A DNA stretch of 64,000 nucleotides, from the NCBI RefSeq assembly GCF_021654165.1, contig NZ_JAKFZN010000001.1, positions 1,054,001 through 1,118,000 on the forward strand, written 5' to 3'. Under the pieces are notes generated by a model. That model saw only the letters and a list, made by a program, of their open reading frames with translations, was not told the origin of the DNA and did no database searches. The position numbers and the translations under genes are program-made. Of the stretch, positions 26,315 to 37,018 are shown one piece after another. Positions within the stretch are counted from its first letter, which is position 1; every line of letters starts with the position of its first letter. This stretch comes from Nereida sp. MMG025. Its GTDB lineage: Bacteria; Pseudomonadota; Alphaproteobacteria; Rhodobacterales; Rhodobacteraceae.

Positions 26315-26617
26315 ATGCAATTGACCCCACGTGAAAAAGACAAATTGCTGATCGCAATGGCAGCCGAGGTTGCGCGCAAGCGGCTTGCACGCGGTGTAAA
26401 GCTGAACCACCCCGAAGCCATAGCCCTGATCACCGAAGCAGTGGTCGAAGGGGCCCGCGACGGCAGGTCGGTCGCGGATATGATGGAAGCTGGCGGCCAT
26501 GTGGTCACCCGCGCACAATGCATGGACGGCGTTGCCGATATGATCCACGACGTGCAGGTCGAAGCGACATTTCCCGATGGCACAAAACTTGTTACCGTTC
26601 ACAACCCAATCAGGTAA
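26315..26617 (+). CDS. ureA: Urease gamma subunit UreA
   Basis: Structural subunit of nickel urease, exactly the usual 100 residues. Conserved blocks [33 protein letters not shown] and [15 protein letters not shown]. It assembles with UreB and UreC into the (ABC)3 enzyme that hydrolyses urea to ammonia and carbamate. Three bases after ureD and 11 bases before ureB. Confidence 0.97.
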   Translation: MQLTPREKDKLLIAMAAEVARKRLARGVKLNHPEAIALITEAVVEGARDGRSVADMMEAGGHVVTRAQCMDGVADMIHDVQVEATFPDGTKLVTVHNPIR

Positions 26618-26628
26618 GGAGTTTTGCG

Positions 26629-26934
26629 ATGATCCCCGGAGAATTGTTCCCCGCCGAAGGCACGCTGACCCTGAATGAAGGGCGCGCGGCGATGACGCTG
26701 ATCGTGGCCAATACAGGTGACAGGCCCGTGCAAGTTGGAAGCCACTATCATTTTGCCGAAGCCAACCCTGCGCTCGACTTTGACCGCGCGGCGGCGCGTG
26801 GCATGCGGCTTGATATCGCGTCGGGCACCGCCGTCCGTTTTGAGCCGGGGCAGCGCCGCGAAGTGCGGCTGATCACAATCAGCGGTGCACGGCGGATTAT
26901 CGGCTTTAACCAAGACGTTATGGGGGATCTGTAA
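26629..26934 (+). CDS. ureB: Urease beta subunit UreB
   Basis: Structural subunit, 101 residues from ATG 26629, with AAGGAG at 26616-26621. Conserved start [19 protein letters not shown], then [18 protein letters not shown] and [12 protein letters not shown]. ureC begins directly at the base after the stop codon. Confidence 0.97.
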   Translation: MIPGELFPAEGTLTLNEGRAAMTLIVANTGDRPVQVGSHYHFAEANPALDFDRAAARGMRLDIASGTAVRFEPGQRREVRLITISGARRIIGFNQDVMGDL

Positions 26935-28644
26935 ATGGCCACCGAAATCTCGCGCTCCACCTACGCTGCCATGTTTGGCCCCACCACAGGCGACAGGCTG
27001 CGTCTGGCCGATACCGATTTGATCATCGAGGTCGAACGCGATCTGACAACATACGGCGAAGAGGTAAAATTCGGCGGCGGCAAAACCATTCGTGACGGTA
27101 TGGGGCAAAGCCAGATCACCCGCGCGGCAGGTGCCGTTGACACGGTCATCACCAATGCGCTGATCGTCGATCACGCGGGCATCTACAAAGCAGATGTCGC
27201 GCTGAAAGACGGGCTTATCCACGCCATCGGAAAAGCGGGCAACCCAGATACGCAGCCCAACATTGATATCATCATCGGTCCGGGCACCGAGATCATCGCA
27301 GGCGAAGGGCGCATCCTGACCGCTGGCGGTATGGACAGTCACATCCACTTTATCTGCCCGCAACAGATGGAAGATAGCCTGCACTCCGGAGTGACAACAT
27401 GTTTTGGCGGCGGAACAGGGCCTGCACATGGCACATTGGCCACCACCTGCACGCCCGGCCCTTGGCACATCGGACGCATGTTACAATCCTTTGATGATAT
27501 CCCGATGAACATCGGCTTGTCAGGAAAAGGCAATGCCAGTCAGCCCGACGCTTTGGTGGAAATGGTCAATGGCGGGGCCTGCGCACTCAAACTCCATGAA
27601 GACTGGGGCACCACCCCGGCCGCAATCGACTGCTGTCTTGGCGTGGCCGACGATATGGATGTGCAAGTGATGATCCACACAGACACGCTGAATGAATCTG
27701 GCTTTGTTGAACACACTGTTGGCGCGTTGAAGGGCCGCACAATCCACGCGTTTCACACCGAAGGCGCCGGGGGTGGACATGCGCCCGATATTATCAAGAT
27801 TTGTGGCGATGCCAACGTTCTGCCTTCTTCGACCAACCCCACGCGGCCTTTCACAATTAACACGCTGGAAGAACATCTGGATATGTTGATGGTGTGCCAT
27901 CACCTCGACAAATCCATCCCCGAGGACATCGCATTTGCCGAAAGCCGCATCCGCCGTGAAACCATCGCAGCCGAAGATATTTTGCACGACATTGGTGCAT
28001 TTTCGATCATTGCCAGCGACAGCCAAGCGATGGGGCGCGTGGGCGAGGTTCTAATCCGCACATGGCAAACCGCCGATAAAATGAAAAAACAAAGGGGCCG
28101 TCTGCCCGATGAAACGGGCGAAAACGACAACTTGCGCGTGCGCCGCTACATCGCCAAATACACGATCAACCCTGCAATCGCGCAGGGCGTATCGCATGTT
28201 CTGGGCGATATTTCGGTGGGTAAACGCGCAGATCTGGCGCTTTGGTCGCCTGCTTTTTTCGGGGTGAAGCCAGAGATGGTGCTCTTGGGCGGCTCCATCG
28301 CAGTTGCCCAGATGGGCGACCCCAATGCCTCGATCCCCACGCCACAGCCAGTCTACACGCGTCCCATGTTCGGCGCCTTGGGCGGCGCGCGCAAAAACTC
28401 ATCTGTGTCGTTCATTTCTCAGGCCGCGCAATCACAAGGTTTGCGGGATACGCTCGGGTTGGCCAAGCAGACCGTCGCGGTGGAAAATACGCGCAACATC
28501 GGCAAAACCGACATGCTTTTGAACGATGCCTTGCCGGCAATCGAGGTGCATCCCGAAACATACGAAGTCCGCGCGGATGGCGAGTTGCTTACCTGTCAGC
28601 CTGCCGAAACGCTGCCAATGGCCCAACGGTATTTCCTGTTCTGA
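26935..28644 (+). CDS. ureC: Urease alpha subunit UreC (catalytic)
   Basis: Catalytic subunit, 569 residues, full length. The dinickel site is intact: His136 and His138 in DSHIHF, the Lys to be carbamylated at about 219 in CALKLHEDW, the His residues in [10 protein letters not shown] and HTEGAGGGH, and the Asp in SDSQAMGR. The flap catalytic His is in VCHHLDKS (about residues 322-323). Length and motifs indicate an active urease. The TGA overlaps the ureE ATG by one base. Confidence 0.98.
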   Translation: MATEISRSTYAAMFGPTTGDRLRLADTDLIIEVERDLTTYGEEVKFGGGKTIRDGMGQSQITRAAGAVDTVITNALIVDHAGIYKADVALKDGLIHAIGKAGNPDTQPNIDIIIGPGTEIIAGEGRILTAGGMDSHIHFICPQQMEDSLHSGVTTCFGGGTGPAHGTLATTCTPGPWHIGRMLQSFDDIPMNIGLSGKGNASQPDALVEMVNGGACALKLHEDWGTTPAAIDCCLGVADDMDVQVMIHTDTLNESGFVEHTVGALKGRTIHAFHTEGAGGGHAPDIIKICGDANVLPSSTNPTRPFTINTLEEHLDMLMVCHHLDKSIPEDIAFAESRIRRETIAAEDILHDIGAFSIIASDSQAMGRVGEVLIRTWQTADKMKKQRGRLPDETGENDNLRVRRYIAKYTINPAIAQGVSHVLGDISVGKRADLALWSPAFFGVKPEMVLLGGSIAVAQMGDPNASIPTPQPVYTRPMFGALGGARKNSSVSFISQAAQSQGLRDTLGLAKQTVAVENTRNIGKTDMLLNDALPAIEVHPETYEVRADGELLTCQPAETLPMAQRYFLF

Positions 28645-29117
28645 TGGTGGACTTTGTTTGCCAATCCATCCAGCGTACTGGCCATTGGGACACGGCGGTG
28701 GATCGCTGTGTGCTGACCTATGAAGAACGCCTTTTGCGCCGCAAGGTCCTGACAACACAGGCAGGCGCCAAGCTGCTTGTCGATTTGCAAAAGGCAACAA
28801 ACATAGATCACGGCGACGCTTTTGTGCTGACCGATGGCCGCCTGATCGAGGTCGCCGCAGCCGATGAAGCCCTGTTGCAAATCACCGCCGACAACCTGTT
28901 GCCGCTGGTCTGGCATATCGGCAACCGCCACTGCCCTGCTCAGCTTGAGCGCTCACGCGTCCTCATTCAGCCCGACCACGTGATCCGTGATTTGATGGAA
29001 CGGCGCGGCGCGAGTGTCGCGGATGTGTTTGAGCCTTTCACCCCTGAAGGCGGGGCTTACGGCCGCGGGCGCACGCAAGGCCACGCCCATTCGCACGACC
29101 ATAGCCATGAACACTGA
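28644..29117 (+). CDS. ureE: Urease nickel chaperone UreE
   Basis: A 157-residue metallochaperone that delivers nickel for urease. The N-terminal domain carries LTYEERLLRRKVLTTQAG; the central metal-binding part contains WHIGNRHCPAQ; the C-terminus is a His-rich tail [12 protein letters not shown] that binds additional nickel. ATG 28644 is used, overlapping the ureC stop (TGATG), although the frame stays open upstream inside ureC. It overlaps ureF by 11 bp. Confidence 0.95.
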   Translation: MVDFVCQSIQRTGHWDTAVDRCVLTYEERLLRRKVLTTQAGAKLLVDLQKATNIDHGDAFVLTDGRLIEVAAADEALLQITADNLLPLVWHIGNRHCPAQLERSRVLIQPDHVIRDLMERRGASVADVFEPFTPEGGAYGRGRTQGHAHSHDHSHEH

Positions 29118-29742
29118 AATCCTGACATTGTCCCAATGGCTGTCACCGGCCTATCCCATCGGGGCCTTCGCCTATTCGCACGGGCTTGAGGCCGCAATAA
29201 GCGCCGGTTGGATCAAAGACGCTGCCGATTTGCAAGACTGGCTCAGCGATATCCTTGTTCATGGAAGTGGCCGCAACGATTGCATCTTGCTGCGCGCCGC
29301 GCACGCGGGTGATGTTCCTGTCGGCGATGTAAATAGCATGGGCCTTGCCTTTGCGGCCTCCGCCGAACGTCAGCGCGAAACACTGCGGCAAGGTGCAGCC
29401 TTTGTGAAAACCACAGCCCACCTTTGGAATATGGACGATGCGCCGCTGATCTACCCCGTTGCTGTGGGTGCTGCGGCGGGCCGCCTTGGTATTGACCCGA
29501 CCCTTGCCTGCGCGATGTTTTTGCAAGCCACGTTATCCAATCTGGTTCAGGCCGCCCAACGGTTGATGGCCTTGGGCCAGACCCAAGGGCAAGCCATTGT
29601 GAAAGACCTCACGCCAGCGTGCCAAAAAATGGCTCAGGACACGCATGCTGCCACGCTGGATAATATGGCGTCCTGTGCCTTTCTGTCAGATATCGCAGCC
29701 ATGCGACACGAGACCCAAACCCCAAGGATTTTCCAGACATGA
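29107..29742 (+). CDS. ureF: Urease accessory protein UreF
   Basis: A 211-residue helical protein that acts with UreD and UreG in nickel insertion. Conserved [21 protein letters not shown] near the N-terminus, and the C-terminal region [21 protein letters not shown] 29107 lies within the His-rich end of ureE. The stop overlaps the ureG start by 4 bp (ATGA). Confidence 0.95.
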   Translation: MNTEILTLSQWLSPAYPIGAFAYSHGLEAAISAGWIKDAADLQDWLSDILVHGSGRNDCILLRAAHAGDVPVGDVNSMGLAFAASAERQRETLRQGAAFVKTTAHLWNMDDAPLIYPVAVGAAAGRLGIDPTLACAMFLQATLSNLVQAAQRLMALGQTQGQAIVKDLTPACQKMAQDTHAATLDNMASCAFLSDIAAMRHETQTPRIFQT

Positions 29743-30365
29743 CCAAATTGAACGGCCCCTTGCGCGTCGGGATCGGCGGCCCAGTTGGGGCTGGTAAAAC
29801 CACATTAACCGCCGCACTTGCCCGCGTTTTTCATCCCGATTTTTCCATCGGCGTCATCACCAATGATATCTACACCCAAGAAGATGCCGAGGCACTGATG
29901 CGTATGCAGGTGCTGCCCCAGGACCGTATCATCGGTGTTGAAACAGGGGGCTGTCCGCATACCGCAATCCGCGAAGATGCGTCGATAAACCTTGCTGCGA
30001 TCGAGCAGATGAATGAACGACACGACGATCTTGATCTGGTTCTCATCGAAAGTGGCGGCGACAACCTGTCGGCCACATTCAGCCCCGAATTGGCGGATCT
30101 GACGATCTATGTGATCGATGTGGCCGCTGGCGAAGAAATCCCGCGCAAAGGGGGACCTGCGCTGACCCGCTCGGACCTGCTCATCATCAACAAGACCGAT
30201 CTTGCGCCGCATGTGGGTGCATCGCTTGAGGTAATGGACCGCGATGCAACCCGCGTGCGCGGCGGGCGCCCGCATGTCTTTTGCAACCTCAAGCAAGCCG
30301 ATGGCGTCGACGCCATCAAAAGCTTCATTTGCGATCAGGGCGCGCTTGGTTTGGCAAAAGCATAA
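29739..30365 (+). CDS. ureG: Urease accessory GTPase UreG
   Basis: A 208-residue SIMIBI GTPase that powers nickel delivery to urease. P-loop [10 protein letters not shown], the metal-binding CPH in [13 protein letters not shown], switch II ESGGDN and the base-specificity motif NKTD are all intact. It is the last gene of the urease cluster. The structural and accessory genes D, A, B, C, E, F and G are all present in this window. Confidence 0.97.
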   Translation: MTKLNGPLRVGIGGPVGAGKTTLTAALARVFHPDFSIGVITNDIYTQEDAEALMRMQVLPQDRIIGVETGGCPHTAIREDASINLAAIEQMNERHDDLDLVLIESGGDNLSATFSPELADLTIYVIDVAAGEEIPRKGGPALTRSDLLIINKTDLAPHVGASLEVMDRDATRVRGGRPHVFCNLKQADGVDAIKSFICDQGALGLAKA

Positions 30366-30421
30366 TAAATCACGGCGCAAACGCTCTTCACAAACCAAAA
30401 CGCACCTGTATAAAGACAGGT

Positions 30422-30472
30422 ATGAACATGGTTGCACATATCGCCCTGCTCCTACGTCTTAGCCTGCGCTGA
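30422..30472 (+). CDS. Leucine-rich leader peptide upstream of leuA
   Basis: A 16-residue reading frame that reads MNMVAHIALLLRLSLR. Five of its last eight residues are Leu, three of them consecutive, with mixed codons CTG, CTC, CTA and CTT. It ends 73 bp before leuA. Leucine-rich leader peptides that time transcription attenuation are established for leu operons of enterobacteria; here the role is inferred from composition, position and the overlapping hairpins. A small inverted repeat ACCTGT-ATAAAG-ACAGGT (30404-30421) directly precedes the ATG. Confidence 0.72.
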   Translation: MNMVAHIALLLRLSLR

Positions 30473-30515
30473 GCGTGTCCATCGGCGCGCCCGCTCAGTA
30501 GGTCCAAGCGCCGAT
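30469..30515 (+). promoter_or_regulatory. Candidate leu attenuator with mutually exclusive hairpins
   Basis: CTGAGCG (30469-30475), which overlaps the leader stop codon, can pair with CGCTCAG (30492-30498). ATCGGCGC (30481-30488) can pair with GCGCCGAT (30508-30515). The two stems interleave, so normally only one can form, as expected for an attenuator driven by ribosome position on the leader. No U-run follows the second stem, so the effector may be Rho or another mechanism. Confidence 0.5.
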
Positions 30516-30545
30516 ACCCCCAAATACCCATAAGGAATACAGACC

Positions 30546-32105
30546 ATGTCGCAGGACCGCGTTGTCATTTTTGACACAACTTTGCGCGACGGAGAACAAT
30601 CTCCGGGCGCCACTATGACCCACGAAGAAAAACTCGAAATCGCCGAATTGCTGGATGATATGGGCGTCGATATCATCGAAGCTGGTTTTCCCATTGCATC
30701 CGAAGGCGACTTTGCCGCCGTTTCCGAAATTGCCAAGCGCAGCAAGACGTCCGTGATCTGCGGGCTGGCGCGGGCGAACTTCAAGGATATCGATCGCTGT
30801 GCGGACGCTGTAAAACACGCCGCAAAGCCAAGGATTCACACCTTTATCGGCACATCACCCTTGCACCGCGCTATCCCGAACCTGACCAAAGACGAAATGG
30901 CCGAGCGTATCCACGACACCGTGACCCACGCCCGCAACCTGACCGATAATGTGCAATGGTCGCCAATGGATGCAACCCGCACGGAATGGGATTACCTGTG
31001 CCGCGTGGTGGAAATTGCGATCAAGGCAGGCGCCACCACCATCAACATTCCCGACACCGTTGGCTATACAGCGCCGCGCGAAAGCGCCGATCTGATCAAA
31101 CGGCTGATTGCGACTGTGCCTGGCGCAGATGAGGTGATCTTTGCCACGCACTGCCACAACGATCTTGGCATGGCGACGGCCAATGCCTTGGCCGCCGTCG
31201 AAGGCGGCGCGCGCCAAATCGAATGCACGATCAATGGCTTGGGCGAACGCGCGGGCAACACCGCTTTGGAAGAAGTCGTTATGGCGCTGAAGGTGCGAAA
31301 CGACATCATGCCCTTCACCACAGGCATCGACAGCACCAAGATCATGAACATCTCGCGCCGCGTGGCATCGGTGTCGGGCTTTTTGGTCCAGCCCAACAAG
31401 GCCATCGTCGGCAAAAATGCCTTTGCCCACGAAAGCGGCATCCATCAGGACGGCATGCTGAAAAACGCGGAAACATTCGAAATCATGCGCCCCGAAGACG
31501 TGGGCCTGTCTGAGACAAATATCGTGATGGGCAAACATTCGGGCCGTGCGGCGCTGCGCTCCAAGCTGGCCGATCTGGGGTTTGAGTTGGGCGACAATGA
31601 ACTCAAGGATGTCTTTGTGCGCTTCAAGGAACTGGCCGATCGCAAAAAAGAAATCTACGACGACGATCTTATCGCGTTGATGCAAGCCAATGTCGCAAAC
31701 GATGCGGCACTCAGGCTGGTCTCGCTGAAAGTCGTCTGCGGCACCGATGGCCCACAAGAAGCCAGCATGGTTCTGAACGTTAATGGCACCGAAAAATCCG
31801 TCACGGCCACGGGCGATGGCCCCGTGGATGCGACGTTTAACGCTGTCAAACAGCTGTCCCCTCACGGCGCACGCCTGCAGCTTTATCAGGTGCAGGCTGT
31901 CACCCAAGGCACCGATGCGCAGGCCACCGTGAATGTGCGCATGGAAGAAGACGGCAAAATCGCTACAGGCCAATCCGCCGACACGGACACGGTTGTGGCC
32001 TCAGCCAAAGCCTATATCGCAGCGCTCAATCGGTTGATCGCGCGACGCGACGAACAGCAACCAGGCTACGACACCAAAGGCGTAAGCTATAAGGACGTCA
32101 GCTAA
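30546..32105 (+). CDS. leuA: 2-isopropylmalate synthase LeuA
   Basis: Condenses acetyl-CoA and 2-oxoisovalerate, the first committed step of leucine synthesis. 519 residues: catalytic TIM barrel with FDTTLRDGEQSPGATM, metal-binding HCHNDLGMATANAL and NGLGERAGNTALEEVV, then the flexible linker with HESGIHQDG, and the C-terminal regulatory domain (about residues 390-505, LKVVCGTDGPQEASM) through which leucine feeds back. AAGGA lies upstream of the ATG. The leader peptide suggests additional control by leucyl-tRNA level. Confidence 0.97.
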   Translation: MSQDRVVIFDTTLRDGEQSPGATMTHEEKLEIAELLDDMGVDIIEAGFPIASEGDFAAVSEIAKRSKTSVICGLARANFKDIDRCADAVKHAAKPRIHTFIGTSPLHRAIPNLTKDEMAERIHDTVTHARNLTDNVQWSPMDATRTEWDYLCRVVEIAIKAGATTINIPDTVGYTAPRESADLIKRLIATVPGADEVIFATHCHNDLGMATANALAAVEGGARQIECTINGLGERAGNTALEEVVMALKVRNDIMPFTTGIDSTKIMNISRRVASVSGFLVQPNKAIVGKNAFAHESGIHQDGMLKNAETFEIMRPEDVGLSETNIVMGKHSGRAALRSKLADLGFELGDNELKDVFVRFKELADRKKEIYDDDLIALMQANVANDAALRLVSLKVVCGTDGPQEASMVLNVNGTEKSVTATGDGPVDATFNAVKQLSPHGARLQLYQVQAVTQGTDAQATVNVRMEEDGKIATGQSADTDTVVASAKAYIAALNRLIARRDEQQPGYDTKGVSYKDVS

Positions 32106-32114
32106 ATAACAGCC

Positions 32115-32144
32115 GCCCCAACCTTCTTTCGTGATGGTTGGGGC
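32115..32144 (+). terminator. Hairpin downstream of leuA
   Basis: GCCCCAACC stem, 12-base loop, GGTTGGGGC stem, 10 bases after the leuA stop. A nine-base-pair perfect stem, but without a T-run on the plus strand, so termination strength is uncertain. Confidence 0.6.
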
Positions 32145-33579
<1,435 letters not shown>

Positions 33580-33622
33580 GGCGTAACACACGCTTCAACC
33601 CACCGCTTGAAGGGGGAAACCC

Positions 33623-34525
33623 TTGGCACGCGAGACCACAACTTCAGACGCCTATGTGCGCCCCCTCCGACGGCTGTTGGTGGGGATTTTGGTCGTTGTG
33701 CTTTTGTCGGTTTTTCTGGTCTGGCGTATTGATAGCCCGCGCGTCGAACGCCTGCGCATGGCCATGATTGACCGCTTCGTGCCGAATATGGATTGGGCGA
33801 TGGCGCCCGTGACGGGCCTTGCCAATATCGCACGTGACTTTCAAAGCTACACGCGAATTTACGAGCAAAACCAAGACCTTCGCCGCGAACTCCAGCAGAT
33901 GAAAGCATGGAAGGAAGCCGCCCTCCAGCTTGAGCAGGAAAACGCGCGGCTTTTGGATCTGAACAAGGTTCGGATTGATCCGCAACTGACCCATGTGACA
34001 GGTGTGGTGCTGGCCGACAGCGGCTCTCCGTTTCGGCAATCGGTCCTGTTGAACGTGGGCGCGCGCGACGGGATCATGGACGGTTGGGCCACGATGGACG
34101 GCATCGGCCTTGTCGGGCGCATCAGCGGCGTGGGCCAAAATGCCAGCCGCGTTATCCTTCTGACCGACAGCAACAGTCGCATCCCCGTGACAATCCAGCC
34201 ATCGGGTCAACGCGCAATTCTGGTAGGCGACAACAAATCCGCACCAACCTTGGAACTGATCGAAGACCGCGACCGCGTGCGCCCGGGCGACCGCGTTGTG
34301 ACCAGCGGTGACGGCAAGGTGTTCCCGGCAGGGCTGCTGGTCGGCCAAGTGGCGCAAAGCCCCGATCGCCGCCTGCGCGCACGGCTGGCCGCCGACTACG
34401 AACGCCTTGAATTTTTGCGCGTTCTTCGCACCCATGAAGGGGAATTGATCAACGATCCAGGTGCGTTGCTGGCCAGCCCCGAGATGGTGTCCTCCGCCCC
34501 GATAGAGGAGGACGCAGATGGCTGA
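33623..34525 (+). CDS. mreC: Rod-shape protein MreC
   Basis: Bitopic periplasmic scaffold, 300 residues. One N-terminal transmembrane segment (LLVGILVVVLLSVFLVW), a coiled coil (YEQNQDLRRELQQMKAWKEA), then the beta-rich MreC domain (VLADSGSPFRQSVLLNVGARDG, VGRISGVGQNASRVILLTD). The start is a TTG at 33623 with AAGGGGG six bases upstream. Overlaps mreD by 8 bp. Confidence 0.95.
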   Translation: MARETTTSDAYVRPLRRLLVGILVVVLLSVFLVWRIDSPRVERLRMAMIDRFVPNMDWAMAPVTGLANIARDFQSYTRIYEQNQDLRRELQQMKAWKEAALQLEQENARLLDLNKVRIDPQLTHVTGVVLADSGSPFRQSVLLNVGARDGIMDGWATMDGIGLVGRISGVGQNASRVILLTDSNSRIPVTIQPSGQRAILVGDNKSAPTLELIEDRDRVRPGDRVVTSGDGKVFPAGLLVGQVAQSPDRRLRARLAADYERLEFLRVLRTHEGELINDPGALLASPEMVSSAPIEEDADG

Positions 34526-35054
34526 TACCTCCGTTTCGCACAAGTGGCTCTACCGCGGGCTTTATATCGTCATCGCGCTGGTCACTTATTACATCCACCT
34601 TTTGCCGCTCCAGACCATTCCGCGTGGATGGGGTCTGCCTGATATTTTGCTGTGCCTGACGTTTGCCTGGGCCTTGCGCCGCCCTGAATATGTGCCCCTC
34701 ACACTGGTTGCGGCGCTGTTTTTTCTTGGGGATATGCTGTTCCAACGCCCGCCAGGTTTGCAATCCGCAGCCATCATCTTGGGCCTTGAATTCCTGCGCA
34801 CGCGGCGCGGCGATGTGCGGGCAGCGACCTTTCCAACAGAATGGTTTATGGTCGTCGTCACCATGGTCGGCATATTGATCTTTACACGGTTCGTCAGCGC
34901 CATTGCACTGCTCGATCCCCCAAGCCTGCGGCTGACATTGATCCAGTTTGTCATCACGGCGGCGTGCTACCCGTTCATTGCGGGGCTCTCCAGCGTCCTG
35001 TTCAAAGTGCGCTATCCTGCGGCCAATGATATATCAGACAGGGCACTCACTTAA
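34518..35054 (+). CDS. mreD: Rod-shape protein MreD
   Basis: Small integral membrane protein, 178 residues with about five or six hydrophobic helices (for example YIVIALVTYYIHLLPLQ and PDILLCLTFAWALRRPEYVP). It completes the MreBCD complex. Placed between mreC (8-bp overlap) and mrdA (1-bp overlap, TAATG). Low sequence conservation is usual for MreD; position makes the call firm. Confidence 0.93.
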   Translation: MADTSVSHKWLYRGLYIVIALVTYYIHLLPLQTIPRGWGLPDILLCLTFAWALRRPEYVPLTLVAALFFLGDMLFQRPPGLQSAAIILGLEFLRTRRGDVRAATFPTEWFMVVVTMVGILIFTRFVSAIALLDPPSLRLTLIQFVITAACYPFIAGLSSVLFKVRYPAANDISDRALT

Positions 35055-37006
35055 TGAAACGCCCAACAACGGACCCCCATGTGAACGAACGCAAAATTGG
35101 CAGACGCGCCTTTGTCTTTGGCGCGGCGCAACTGGGCATTCTGGGCGTGCTTGGCTATCGCATGCGCGAACTGCAGATCAAACAGGCCGACCAATACCGC
35201 CTGTTGGCCGATGAAAACCGCATCAATATCCGCCTCATCCCGCCCGCGCGGGGCCGTATTTTTGATCGCAACGGCCTGACGCTTGCCGATAACGAACCCA
35301 ACTACCGCATCACGATTGTGCGCGACAATGCCGGCGATGTTGAAGAAGTGCTGCACCGTTTGTCGCGGATTGTCACGCTGACCCCCGAACAGATCAGCGA
35401 AGCGCTTGAAACGGTCCAAACCTCGTCGCCCTTCGTGCCTGTGACGATCCTTGACCGTCTGACATGGGATGACATTGCCGAGGTTTCGGCCAACGCGCCT
35501 GCGCTGCCCGGGATCACCGCCGATCTGGGGCTCAGCCGCTATTACCCAGTGGGTAATGATTTTGCGCATGTCGTGGGATATGTCGGGCGCGTCACCTCGT
35601 ATCACCTTAGCCGCATCGACGATAATGATCCTGTGCTGCGTATTCCCGATTTCCAAATCGGACTGACCGGCGTCGAGGTGAAAGAGGAAAAGCCCCTGCG
35701 CGGCAAAGCAGGCACCCGCCGCATCGAAGTGAACGCGCGTGGCCGTATGATGCGCGAGCTGGACCGCGTTGAAGCGATTAAAGGCGACGATATTCAACTG
35801 ACCGTCGACACAGGACTTCAGAATTTTGTGCAGGCACGTCTGGCAGGCGAAGCCGCAAGCGCCATCGTCATGGACGTGGAAACAGGCGATTTGCTGGCCG
35901 TGGGGTCTGCACCAACATTTGATCCAAACCTGTTTGTGCGCGGGATTTCGACCAGTGACTACAACGCACTGTTGAACGATAAATATCGCCCCTTCCGCTC
36001 AAAAGCCATTCAAGACATCTACCCCCCAGGCTCAACTTTCAAAATGATCACCGCGCTTGCCGCCTTTGAAGACGGGCAAGTGGATCTGAACGAAACCGTC
36101 CGCTGCGTTGGCCACAAAGAAGTCGCCGACGTGCGCTTTCACTGCTGGAAACGCGCGGGGCATGGCAATGTCAATCTGCACAAGTCCCTCAAAGAAAGCT
36201 GTGACGTCTATTATTACGATCTCGCGCTGCGCGTTGGCATCGACAAAATCGCGGAAATGGCCCGCAAATTCGGCATTGGCGTGCGCCACGATATCCCCAT
36301 GTCCGCCGTCGCCCGCGGCTTGGCGCCTGACAAAGCATGGAAACGCGAGGTGCGCGAAGAAGACTGGCGCATCGGTGACACGGTAAACGCCTCGATCGGG
36401 CAAGGATATGTTCTGTCCTCGCCGCTTCATCTGGCTGTGATGACGGCGCGGTTGGCCTCTGGCCGCGCTGTTGAGCCGCGCTTGGTAAAATCGCGCAATG
36501 GTGTTGAAGTCCCCATCGCGGGCAATGCACCCATAGACGTCAATCCCAACACGCTCGAAGCGATCCGCAAAAGCATGTATGCCGTCTGCAACACCCGCGG
36601 CGGCACCGCTTACGCCAGCCGCACAACCGTGCAAGACTTTCGCATGGCAGGCAAAACTGGCACCAGCCAGGTGCGCCGTATCACCGCCGCCGAACGTGCA
36701 CGCGGCGTGACCCGTAACGAAGACCTGCCATGGGAAAGACGCGATCATGCGCTTTGGGTCAATTACGCGCCCTATGATAATCCCAAATATGCGGTGGCTG
36801 TGATCGTGGAACACGGCGGCGGTGGCTCCAAAGCCGCCGCCCCCATCGGCCGCGACATCACCCTGCGCGCCCTTTACGGGCGCACCCCACCGCTTGAGGC
36901 CTATCCCTCTCGCGCCCAGGCCAGTGCCCGCGCAACCCTGCGTCGGATGGAGCCGCTGTTGCGCGACTTCGATACCCAAGCCGCCCTTGATGCCGATAAA
37001 ACCTGA
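35054..37006 (+). CDS. mrdA: Penicillin-binding protein 2 (elongation transpeptidase)
   Basis: Class B PBP, 650 residues, that cross-links peptidoglycan during elongation. N-terminal membrane anchor (RRAFVFGAAQLGILGVLGY), the PBP dimerisation domain with PPARGRIFDRNGLTLADN, and the transpeptidase domain with active-site Ser in PPGSTFKMITAL (SxxK), SCDVYYY (SxN-like position) and KTGTSQVR (KTG). All catalytic motifs are intact. It works together with RodA, which follows 12 bp later. Confidence 0.97.
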   Translation: MKRPTTDPHVNERKIGRRAFVFGAAQLGILGVLGYRMRELQIKQADQYRLLADENRINIRLIPPARGRIFDRNGLTLADNEPNYRITIVRDNAGDVEEVLHRLSRIVTLTPEQISEALETVQTSSPFVPVTILDRLTWDDIAEVSANAPALPGITADLGLSRYYPVGNDFAHVVGYVGRVTSYHLSRIDDNDPVLRIPDFQIGLTGVEVKEEKPLRGKAGTRRIEVNARGRMMRELDRVEAIKGDDIQLTVDTGLQNFVQARLAGEAASAIVMDVETGDLLAVGSAPTFDPNLFVRGISTSDYNALLNDKYRPFRSKAIQDIYPPGSTFKMITALAAFEDGQVDLNETVRCVGHKEVADVRFHCWKRAGHGNVNLHKSLKESCDVYYYDLALRVGIDKIAEMARKFGIGVRHDIPMSAVARGLAPDKAWKREVREEDWRIGDTVNASIGQGYVLSSPLHLAVMTARLASGRAVEPRLVKSRNGVEVPIAGNAPIDVNPNTLEAIRKSMYAVCNTRGGTAYASRTTVQDFRMAGKTGTSQVRRITAAERARGVTRNEDLPWERRDHALWVNYAPYDNPKYAVAVIVEHGGGGSKAAAPIGRDITLRALYGRTPPLEAYPSRAQASARATLRRMEPLLRDFDTQAALDADKT

Positions 37007-37018
37007 CAGGCGCAGCTG

